Shown: in pieces, positions 1 through 6,486 of the stretch | Layout: every line of letters begins with the position of its first letter | Position numbering within the stretch: position 1 is the stretch's first letter | NCBI GenBank assembly: GCA_018064885.1 | Contig: JAGHUI010000080.1 | Coordinates: forward strand, 1 to 41,613 | Source of the DNA: Candidatus Minthosoma equi | GTDB lineage: Bacteria > Bacteroidota > Bacteroidia > Bacteroidales > Bacteroidaceae | Length of the DNA: 41,613 bases | Direction: 5' to 3' | Translations under genes and position numbers: made by a program | The notes under the pieces: model-generated | Told to the model about the DNA's origin: nothing | The model's input: only the letters and a program-made list of their open reading frames with translations | Databases searched by the model: none

Positions 1-30
1 AAAGGCATAATATAAAAATATTATGCCTTT
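1..30. terminator. Perfect 12-bp hairpin, likely terminator
   Basis: AAAGGCATAATA (1-12) and TATTATGCCTTT (19-30) are exact complements around a 6-base loop, with A/T runs at both ends. It could end the - strand sigma/membrane-protein operon, whose last stop lies about 115 bases away, or a + strand gene outside the window. A second inverted repeat, TGTTATTGTG (59-68) with CACAATAACA (95-104), lies closer to that stop, so the assignment is open. Confidence 0.6.
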
Positions 31-146
31 TAACCGTTTATATACAATTGTAATAATATGTTATTGTGGAGCGAGTAAACTGCAAAAGAAATAACACAAT
101 AACAATTAACCAGTAATAATAAATATACAATAAATTCATTTATACG

Positions 147-734
147 TTATTCTTTTATTCTGTCAAGTTGAGCAATTATATCGTCACATGATTTCATGAC
201 TTTTTTATACATTCTGTATCCAAGTAAGAATCCTAATAATGCAAATAAAGAAAAAAACAATAAGATGATACTATATATTTTCATGTCAAAATAACCAATA
301 ACATTTAGAAGTTCTTCGTATGCAACCCAGGCAATCCAAGGCAGAAGAAGTGGGGTAGAGTAGATAAACCAACGATGATTGAGAGTCTTAACTTTTACAA
401 ATTCCTGGGTAGTAAAGATTATATTATTTGTGAAAATTGAAGCATCAAGAATATTACGATGAATATACCAATTAGCAATAATACAAGCAATCATTAGAAG
501 AGCTGTTGTCAACATGAATGGGAAAGAGAAAAGACCAGCAGCATATTGAAAAAAGAATACAATTATTGAAAATACTGCACAAAAATTACTGATGATGATC
601 TTTCTCCTAATTACATCTACTTTTCCATGCATATATTCTTTTATCATAGAATCATTGATAATCTCCTGTTCATTCAATTTCTCCTTAAGAATTAATATTT
701 GCTTACGCATTTCAATAAGTTCATTTATCTCCAT
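147..734 (-). CDS. Four-helix membrane protein, probable anti-sigma-like partner of the ECF sigma factor
   Basis: The 195-residue protein starts with a short charged helix (about 1-45, rich in Glu, Lys and Ile). Four hydrophobic segments follow at about 48-66, 70-90, 122-145 and 153-173, then a charged C-terminal tail. The gene begins 5 bases after the stop of the ECF sigma factor gene and must be co-transcribed with it. Bacteroidales ECF genes are often followed by a membrane protein of this style with an N-terminal helical segment, which could hold the sigma factor at the inner membrane. That role is inferred from position and topology. I see no zinc-binding anti-sigma motif (HxxxCxxC) or FecR-like domain. 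The codons are AT-rich (many AAT, ATA and ATT) compared with the genes further along the window. Confidence 0.75.
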   Translation of the reverse strand: MEINELIEMRKQILILKEKLNEQEIINDSMIKEYMHGKVDVIRRKIIISNFCAVFSIIVFFFQYAAGLFSFPFMLTTALLMIACIIANWYIHRNILDASIFTNNIIFTTQEFVKVKTLNHRWFIYSTPLLLPWIAWVAYEELLNVIGYFDMKIYSIILLFFSLFALLGFLLGYRMYKKVMKSCDDIIAQLDRIKE

Positions 735-739
735 AATTT

Positions 740-1219
740 CTATTTCATTTTTTTGAGTTGTTCTTTAATTCTATATAATTTCACTCCAACATTCTGAGCT
801 GTTATTCCAATAATGGCGCCAATTTCATCATAACTCATTCCTTCAAGCCAAAGAAGAATAATAGCTCTATCTATGACTCCAAGTGAACCAATTCTCTTAT
901 GAAGAATCTGTACCTGAACACTTGCATCATCATTATCTGAATAAAGATCTATATTCATCTGAAGAGGAATCTTCTGGCCTTGACGCCTGCGTTTCCTATC
1001 TGTCGAAATACATGTATTTAATGCAACACGCCACACCCAAGTGCTTACAGAACTTTCACCTTTGAACTTCTCAAAACCATTCCAAAGGTTTATCAGCGTG
1101 TCCTGGAAAAGGTCCTCCACCTCTTCTTTATCTTTAGAGAACATGTAGCAAACTGTATAAATTGCAGTCTTGTTCTCTTTCACAATCTGAGTAAATTTGT
1201 TATTATATCTCATTATCAT
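740..1219 (-). CDS. ECF-type RNA polymerase sigma factor
   Basis: The 159-residue product has the two sigma-70 domains of an extracytoplasmic-function sigma factor. Region 2 (about 8-75) contains the DLFQDTLINLW segment and the STWVWRVALN motif that contacts the -10 element. Region 4 (about 105-157) has the helix-turn-helix LEGMSYDEIGAIIGIT followed by a Lys-rich end. Length is normal for the family. Met3 (ATG at 1213) is an equally good start. The next gene downstream, 5 bases away, encodes a membrane protein that probably controls it. It is transcribed away from the iteron region and repB. Two overlapping -7-like elements lie 54-75 bases upstream. The regulon cannot be read from this window. 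Confidence 0.93.
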   Translation of the reverse strand: MIMRYNNKFTQIVKENKTAIYTVCYMFSKDKEEVEDLFQDTLINLWNGFEKFKGESSVSTWVWRVALNTCISTDRKRRRQGQKIPLQMNIDLYSDNDDASVQVQILHKRIGSLGVIDRAIILLWLEGMSYDEIGAIIGITAQNVGVKLYRIKEQLKKMK

Positions 1220-1272
1220 TTAATCAAGTTACACCCATTAGACGCAAAAAATGATGAAAAATTACAAAGAAA

Positions 1273-1294
1273 CAAAATTAATTTTACAAATTTA
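1273..1294 (-). promoter_or_regulatory. Candidate -7 elements for the ECF operon
   Basis: Read on the - strand there are two partly stacked matches to the Bacteroidetes -7 consensus TAnnTTTG: TAAATTTG (1287-1294) and TAATTTTG (1273-1280). The region is very AT-rich, so chance matches are likely. Confidence 0.35.
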
Positions 1295-1522
1295 TATAAA
1301 ATTCTTAAATCATCAAATAATTATACAGACTATAATATACATATATGTGTAAGCAAGATTTACCACAAAATAGATCAGAAAAAAGGGTAGGGGAAAGGCT
1401 ATTTAAAAAGAAATATAATTACGTTTATTTGAAATGTAAAACATATAAAGAAAATAAAATATTTATTATCATAAACTTACATAATAATAATGAAAGTGTT
1501 TGCATAAGAAAAATTAGAAAAT

Positions 1523-1551
1523 GTGACAAATTATCAATACAGATTTGTCAC
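1523..1551. repeat. Inverted pair of iteron cores
   Basis: GTGACAAA (1523-1530) and TTTGTCAC (1544-1551) form an 8-bp inverted repeat with a 13-base spacer. The half-sites match the core of the direct iterons 500 bases downstream. Inverted half-iterons in iteron plasmids commonly act as Rep-dimer operators; that function is inferred here. Confidence 0.6.
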
Positions 1552-1681
1552 GTTATGAGCACGAAAAAAAAGGTGTACAGAATAAAGGAGATTTTTGCAG
1601 TTTAAATTAAAAATAAAAAGAAAAATATACATTGAAAATCATATAATTACAACATTAATAAAGAACATAATATAATACAGA

Positions 1682-1737
1682 TTTGTCACGGCAAATGATA
1701 CGAATTTGTCACGGTATTCTACTACAGATTTGTCACG
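1682..1737. repeat. Three inverted-orientation iteron cores
   Basis: TTTGTCACG occurs at 1682-1690, 1705-1713 and 1729-1737, spaced 23 and 24 bases apart. The first and third are preceded by ACAGA. They face the opposite way from the main array at 2038-2416. They may be additional Rep binding sites. Confidence 0.65.
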
Positions 1738-2037
1738 ATAATAGTTTAAATGTTTAAACGGATTAAGTTAAATATTTAATAATCAATTGAATGTGTAAAA
1801 AACTGTTTAAAATTATATGAAAATGTCGTGACAAATACCCTACAAAAAAAGAAAATAAAAGGGGGAGATAAAAAGCTGATTATTAAGATTATGGTATAAT
1901 AATTACAAATATATCTGAAAAGTTATTATCCTGTTAAGAACATAGAAGAAAGATCCTTCTTTTAAATATAAATAAGATAATATAGAATATATAGATGTCG
2001 CAATTTGTTGAAAATCAATGCTAATACTTGCAAAAAC

Positions 2038-2416
2038 GTGACAAATTACCTACATTTTGTGACGAATTCCAAATATAATTGTGACGAAAAACCAACAAAA
2101 TCAAGCAAAAATGTGACAAAATACCTATTCAAATGTAAAGGTGTGACGAATTCCCAAGTCAGATGTGACAGATTCCAAAGACAAAACAACATTCGTGACA
2201 AATACCCTACAAAGAAATAAGAGCGTGACAAAATACCAACATACACATATTATATAATATAGTGTGACAAATTCCAAAGTATTTTTTTAAGCCAACCAGG
2301 AATAGTTGCAATAATATATATAGTGTGACAAATTCCAAACAGCCATTGTATCGTGACAAATTCCCAAGTTGTGATTCTTCATGCAGGCAAAAAGTCTGTC
2401 GTGACAAATTCCCAAG
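2038..2416 (+). repeat. Iteron array: 12 direct GTGACAAAT-type repeats (candidate replication origin)
   Basis: Twelve copies of a sequence starting GTGAC(A/G) begin at 2038, 2059, 2081, 2113, 2143, 2165, 2195, 2225, 2264, 2325, 2353 and 2401. The fullest form is GTGACAAATTCCCAA (2353 and 2401). Variants are GTGACGAATTCCAA (2059), GTGACGAATTCCCAA (2143), GTGACAAATACCCTA (2195) and GTGACAAAATACCAA (2225). Most start-to-start distances (21, 22, 32, 30, 22, 30, 30, 39, 61, 28, 48) are near whole DNA turns, so most sites lie on one face of the helix. The array sits 280 bases upstream of a Rep_3 initiator gene and reads toward it. Direct iterons plus an adjacent rep gene define iteron-type origins. 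The array is unlike CRISPR because spacing and repeats are irregular. Confidence 0.88.
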
Positions 2417-2501
2417 ACGAAAAGTATCAGAAAAGCATGCATTCAATCAATACCAGAAACTATGTCAGAGAAGAATCTTTGCCAAAGAAAGCTAACACGA
2501 A

Positions 2502-2580
2502 TATGTCACGATGAATTGTAATTCACAATACGGATTTGTCACGATGAAAAGTATGTTTCATGAGAAAAATGAGTGGATAA
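2502..2580. promoter_or_regulatory. Putative repB operator with a DnaA-box-like site
   Basis: Two inverted-orientation iteron cores, ending in the shared string TGTCACGATGAA, start at about 2504 and 2537. They are 33 bases apart, about three helical turns. Between them is a 14-bp palindrome TGAATT-GT-AATTCA (2512-2525). At 2572-2580 the - strand reads TTATCCACT, one mismatch from the DnaA box TTATCCACA. The block lies 115-195 bases upstream of the repB start. This fits Rep autorepression and DnaA loading, but both roles are inferred. Confidence 0.5.
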
Positions 2581-2695
2581 ATGAAAGAAAATCATAGAAA
2601 GTTTTTGTAGTAAGAAAAAAAGTCTCATCTTTGTAACAAATTCTTACAATCAAGATTATAATTACAATCAGTATCACATTTACTAAAAAGAAACA

Positions 2696-4225
2696 ATGAC
2701 CAAATCTGCCGAACCCCAAAAGGAAGAGGTAAAGGTATCATCAAAAACAAAAAAAGCCCAAGACGAGTCAATCATGAAAAACCTGCCGCAGAATGTGGAA
2801 TGGATCAAACAGCCATACGCACTCTCGGTAATGAGAGGTGATCTGTCACTCACGCAGACTCACATCATGGTAGAACTCATGGGAGCCCTCCAGGTGAAGA
2901 TAAATGATTTCATTGCCCATATGGGTGAAGAAGGATATGCAGTCTTCAAGGAAGAGGACTTCGACACAGACGGACTCGCCCATGTTGATGTAAACCTTGC
3001 TGCCATCTCCAACCGACCTGATTACTACGATGAGGTAGAGAAGATGGCATACCGACTGCTCAATGCCACAATAAAAAAGCCAGAGCAAGTGGATGGCATG
3101 AAGATGATAAAGCTCTCTCATGTGTTCCATAGCATTCTTGTTCCATCAGAAGACAACGAGCGCAACCGCCGCAAAGGCTTCATCCGCTTCTGCTTCGACC
3201 GCACTCAGGCAAAGGATATATTCAATTTCACACGCTATAGCAAATACATCAAAGCTGTAGCACGAAACAGCAGCAGTCAATATACAAGCAGAATCTATAT
3301 GATCATTACAGCCTACAAGACCTTCGGTCAGTGGGAAGTAGAATATAGTGAGCTGAGAAAGATTCTGGGATTCAATGTCTATGAGCGTGGAGAGAACGGA
3401 CAGTGGAATTGGGTGGAAAAGAAATACACTGAATATCGCCAATTCAAGCGCCGAGTGCTTGCCACTGCAGCGGAAGAGTTGCGAGAGCTTGCCAAGAAGG
3501 GGGAAGCTGATTGCTATTTTGATTTCAAGGAAATATATCCAGCAGGCAAAAAGAACGGCACTCCAGAGAAGATCCTCTTCACCATCACTACCAGTGATCT
3601 CGGCAAACTAGAAAGTCATTCCGCATCGATGGCTAAGAAAATCATTGAGATTGAAGACTTCCTTAAGAAAGAATTCCTGTTCCGCACATCTGATATTCGT
3701 CAGATGATTCCTCGCATCAACGATGATAATGTTGACATCTTCATTGCAAAGATGCACGATATTAAAGCATATATTGATAAAGAAGATGGCAAAATTCTTG
3801 ACAAGAAGAAATATGCATTCTCTTCATTAAGAAATGTTATTGATGATTTTGAAGAAGTCATTGCTGAAGAAGTCAAGGAATACGATAAGATAAGCTCAGA
3901 AGAGGGTAGGGGAGAAGAAATGCAAAAAAGCAGACAACAGCAATCAGCAAACGTACGTTCAGAATGGGACGGAAAGTCTTTCACCGATGCGCCATTCCGT
4001 GATAAACTCATATCTGCCTTCACAGCGCGCACGTTCAATATGTATATGATGCAGATAAGAATCTTATCATACAAGAACGAAACCCTTGATCTTTTCATTC
4101 CTCACGAAGAGATTAGCGACTACATAGATTCCAATAATCTCATCACGCGATTGAAAGACGTGCTATCTGAAATCATCGGTAAAGTACAAACAATAAACTA
4201 TCTTGTAGGCATGAAGAATGTGTAA
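2696..4225 (+). CDS. repB: RepB-type replication initiator (Rep_3 family) with long C-terminal extension
   Basis: The 509-residue protein has the Rep_3 (PF01051-type) fold signature over about 30-305. It opens with IKQPYALSVMRGDLSLTQTHIM, followed by a first winged-helix part to about 160. The second winged-helix part contains FTRYSKYIKAVARNSSSQYT and WEVEYSELRKILGF (about 178-228). Such proteins bind iterons, melt the origin and load helicase. Usual family members are near 300-350 residues, so about 170 residues are extra. After a charged linker (about 375-425), residues 433-497 have the hydrophobic pattern of DnaA domain I (TFNMYMMQ, then LDLFIPHEEISDYIDSNNL). The iteron array and operator-like repeats lie directly upstream and a terminator overlaps the stop codon. 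No parA/parB pair lies in the adjoining sequence. A role as initiator of a plasmid-derived second chromosome is inferred. Confidence 0.92.
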   Translation: MTKSAEPQKEEVKVSSKTKKAQDESIMKNLPQNVEWIKQPYALSVMRGDLSLTQTHIMVELMGALQVKINDFIAHMGEEGYAVFKEEDFDTDGLAHVDVNLAAISNRPDYYDEVEKMAYRLLNATIKKPEQVDGMKMIKLSHVFHSILVPSEDNERNRRKGFIRFCFDRTQAKDIFNFTRYSKYIKAVARNSSSQYTSRIYMIITAYKTFGQWEVEYSELRKILGFNVYERGENGQWNWVEKKYTEYRQFKRRVLATAAEELRELAKKGEADCYFDFKEIYPAGKKNGTPEKILFTITTSDLGKLESHSASMAKKIIEIEDFLKKEFLFRTSDIRQMIPRINDDNVDIFIAKMHDIKAYIDKEDGKILDKKKYAFSSLRNVIDDFEEVIAEEVKEYDKISSEEGRGEEMQKSRQQQSANVRSEWDGKSFTDAPFRDKLISAFTARTFNMYMMQIRILSYKNETLDLFIPHEEISDYIDSNNLITRLKDVLSEIIGKVQTINYLVGMKNV

Positions 4226-4251
4226 CCGCACATTCTTCATGCTTTTTTTTT
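4209..4251 (+). terminator. repB terminator overlapping the stop codon
   Basis: The 14-bp arms GCATGAAGAATGTG (4209-4222) and CACATTCTTCATGC (4229-4242) pair perfectly. The TAA stop lies in the 6-base loop and nine T's follow. The last five codons of repB therefore form half of the stem. Confidence 0.9.
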
Positions 4252-4345
4252 GCAAAAAACTTTACACAAAAACAATATATATAATTGAGTTGAAGAATCT
4301 TATAAAGTACTGGAACAGCAAGAAAAAAAGTAAACAAGCATTATT

Positions 4346-6262
4346 ATGAAAACTAAAATTATCTATGCTATTACAGCAGTAGCAGTAGTTTTGCTGGCAT
4401 TTTTTTATCAGCAAAAGTCTCAAAATGAGCGCAGTAAAGAACAACCGCCAGCATCTGGCACATGGGACATCGTAGTTATTGGAGGAGGTGGCGCGGGACT
4501 TTGTGCCGCAGCACAGGCAGCACTTGATGGAAACACTGTTCTTGTACTGGAAAAAGCTGCTGAAATTGGTGGCAATACAGCCAAGTCTGGTGGAGTGTTC
4601 CAAAGCGTAACTCCTTATCTTGTTTGGGAAAAAGACAATCCAGATGCTGTCGAGGGAAAAGGCGACGATGGCAAGATGCATCCGAAGATAAAAGCGGTTA
4701 CAGGAAATTTAAATTCTCTGCGCAAATTGTTGGATTGGTCTGAAAAGCCTTTCGACACATCTTATTATAAGAATCATCCATTCCATCCAGGTGATGTAGA
4801 TGAACTTTCAAAGCATGGTGTTCACAGTGAGTATCTTCCAGTATTGAAAGAGTTGAAACAGGAAATCAGAACTTACTTAGCATGGGCAGAAAAGCAAATG
4901 AGTCAGGGCAAGAAAGAAACAGAGCTTGCTCTTTTTTCCACAAATAATCTGCATATCTTCCAGACATACTATGGTGGAGTTCGTCCAAGCGACGACGGCA
5001 CAGAGTGGTGCTATGGAGATGTTGAATTGGTGAGTCAGTTTGTCAAAGAAGGTCAGCAATTGAAACCTTGGCTCACAGAACTTGGCGTAAAGTTCAACGA
5101 GACACAATCGATTCTTGTAGGCATGCTTTATTATCGTGGCGTCAGCACATCTGGTGCAGAAGTCACAATTGATGGCAAGACCGAATTTTTTGAAGGCAAC
5201 AAAGGTATGTATGTCATGGCGCCTTATGCCGCTATTGTTAATTCCAATAAGAAAAATCTGGTTATGACAAATACTGCAGCCCGCGATCTTATCTTTGAAG
5301 GTGATCGCGTAAAGGGCGTTAATGCAGTACGCGAAGATGGCAGCAAGTTCAAGGCATTGGCAAAGAAAGGCGTGATTATTGCTACAGGCGGTTATGCTGC
5401 TAATATACAAAAGGTTGTAGAAACAAACAAGTATTGGTCAAGTTCCAATTTGACAACAGCGATCAAGACAACAAACAATCCTGCTATGCAGGGCGATGGC
5501 ATTTGGATGGCACAGGCAATAGGTGCAGATGTCACAGGTATGGGATGGACGCAGATGCTGCCATTGGCATTCGCAAAAACAGGAAATATCGCTTTTGGTG
5601 GTGTTGACAATGCAATTTTCATCAGTCCTAAAACAGGCAAGAGATATGTGGATGAGATGTCCGAGCGTGATGCTCTGAGTGTTGCAGCATTCGACAACGG
5701 CATTGAGTTTATGGGTGCAAGCGGTGCGCATTTCTATATTGTTGGCAAATACTCATTCGCATTTGCAAAAGCTGGTCCTCTTTTGCCAGATGGAGAGGGC
5801 GCTCAATATACTACAACCATTGCCCAGTTGCCAGATTTGCTGAAGAAGTTGGATATAAAGACTGATGCAAATACGATTATTCAGTCCATTCGTGATTATG
5901 ACGAAGCATTGCTTTCTGGCAAAAGTCCTGAAGGAGTTGGCAAGAAATATGCTACATACACGATTGGTGAGTCTGTTCGCAATGCCGACGGAACGTACCA
6001 GCGCGAGACTTACAATCTGGAGAATACTAAGCTGATTTTCAGAATCCTTGCTCCTGCAACTCACCATACTATGGGTGGCTTGCGCGTAGATACTGAAAGG
6101 CATGTGTTGGACACAAACGGCAACCCAATTCCTGGTCTTTATGCAGCAGGTGAGGTAACTGGCGGCATCCATGGCGGTAACCGTTTGGGTGGAAATGCAT
6201 TGACTGAGATTCTTGTATCAGGCAGAATTGCTGCTCGCAATGCATCAAAAGAAGGAAAATAA
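4346..6262 (+). CDS. Membrane-anchored FAD-dependent fumarate reductase-like oxidoreductase
   Basis: The 638-residue flavoprotein belongs to the fumarate reductase/flavocytochrome c family (FAD_binding_2). Residues 5-21 form an uncleaved-looking membrane anchor or signal, so the enzyme probably faces the periplasm. The FAD-binding GGGGAGL is at 46-52, with the ribose-binding acidic residue at the end of VLVLEK. Family catalytic residues appear present: Arg441 in SERDALS (proton-donor position), His573/His574 in ATHHTMGG, and Arg613 in GGNRLGGNA. Many relatives reduce fumarate, urocanate or other enoate acceptors. Neither a haem (CxxCH) domain nor an FMN-attachment domain is present, so the electron donor and substrate are unknown. 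It stands alone between the repB terminator and a repeat array. Confidence 0.88.
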   Translation: MKTKIIYAITAVAVVLLAFFYQQKSQNERSKEQPPASGTWDIVVIGGGGAGLCAAAQAALDGNTVLVLEKAAEIGGNTAKSGGVFQSVTPYLVWEKDNPDAVEGKGDDGKMHPKIKAVTGNLNSLRKLLDWSEKPFDTSYYKNHPFHPGDVDELSKHGVHSEYLPVLKELKQEIRTYLAWAEKQMSQGKKETELALFSTNNLHIFQTYYGGVRPSDDGTEWCYGDVELVSQFVKEGQQLKPWLTELGVKFNETQSILVGMLYYRGVSTSGAEVTIDGKTEFFEGNKGMYVMAPYAAIVNSNKKNLVMTNTAARDLIFEGDRVKGVNAVREDGSKFKALAKKGVIIATGGYAANIQKVVETNKYWSSSNLTTAIKTTNNPAMQGDGIWMAQAIGADVTGMGWTQMLPLAFAKTGNIAFGGVDNAIFISPKTGKRYVDEMSERDALSVAAFDNGIEFMGASGAHFYIVGKYSFAFAKAGPLLPDGEGAQYTTTIAQLPDLLKKLDIKTDANTIIQSIRDYDEALLSGKSPEGVGKKYATYTIGESVRNADGTYQRETYNLENTKLIFRILAPATHHTMGGLRVDTERHVLDTNGNPIPGLYAAGEVTGGIHGGNRLGGNALTEILVSGRIAARNASKEGK

Positions 6263-6288
6263 TTGTTATTTCATATTATCCCAAACAA

Positions 6289-6368
6289 TTACGAGGTAAA
6301 GCTCAGCAGCATTACCTCGTAAAGCAGCTCAGCATTACCTCGTAAAGCTGAGAGTAATTACCTCGTAA
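6289..6368. repeat. Array of four TTACCTCGTAA sites at exact 23-bp spacing (copy 1)
   Basis: An 11-base near-palindrome, TTAC-N3-GTAA with centre CTC or GAG, occurs at 6289-6299 (as TTACGAGGTAA), 6312-6322, 6335-6345 and 6358-6368. Every start is 23 bases from the next. Spacers are similar (AGCTCAGCAGCA, AGCAGCTCAGCA, AGCTGAGAGTAA). The first and last copies are opposite in orientation, so the ends can pair: CCAAACAATTACGAGGTAA matches the end of the array with one mismatch and one bulge. It lies between the convergent flavoprotein and SH3-protein genes. A second array with the same geometry is at 23997-24076. Confidence 0.9.
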
Positions 6369-6425
6369 GTGTTTTGGATATTTTTCCGTAAATATACAAC
6401 ACATTGTATTTCATTTATATATAAA

Positions 6426-6461
6426 AAATGCTGAAATGAGTGATTTCTCATTTCAGCATTT
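6426..6461 (-). terminator. Terminator of the SH3-domain protein gene
   Basis: The 15-bp arms AAATGCTGAAATGAG (6426-6440) and CTCATTTCAGCATTT (6447-6461) pair perfectly around a 6-base loop. On the - strand a T tract follows. It starts 26 bases beyond the stop of the gene ending at 6487. Confidence 0.88.
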
Positions 6462-6486
6462 GCTTTTTGTGACAATATGTTTTTGT

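Larger units (their letters stand above)
1300..2037. other. AT-rich non-coding region upstream of the iteron array (candidate unwinding region)
   Basis: There is no convincing gene here. Long A/T tracts occur around 1300-1510 and 1600-1680, which is the composition expected of a DNA unwinding element next to an iteron origin. Scattered iteron-like octamers occur in both orientations: GTGACAAA at 1523-1530 facing TTTGTCAC at 1544-1551, then TTTGTCACG at 1682, 1705 and 1729, and CGTGACAAATACCC at 1827-1840. The exact melting site cannot be fixed from sequence alone. Confidence 0.5.

Noticed and set aside
1345-1605. 86-codon open frame on the + strand
   Set aside because: It lies in AT-rich sequence, contains an inverted iteron pair, has no recognisable domain and its composition looks random.
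2005-2220. 71-codon open frame across the iterons
   Set aside because: The repeated peptide pattern is only the translation of the GTGACAAAT repeats; the opposite-strand frames there have the same cause.
2038-2416. CRISPR array
   Set aside because: Repeats are short and variable, spacing is irregular (21-61 bases), and no cas gene is near.
1-4345. Recently integrated mobile element carrying repB
   Set aside because: No integrase, transposase, relaxase, terminal repeats or duplicated tRNA end was found in or around this region.
6289-6368. CRISPR or simple tandem repeat reading of the 23-bp arrays
   Set aside because: The conserved unit is only 11 bases and switches orientation, and the 12-base spacers are related to each other, so it is neither.
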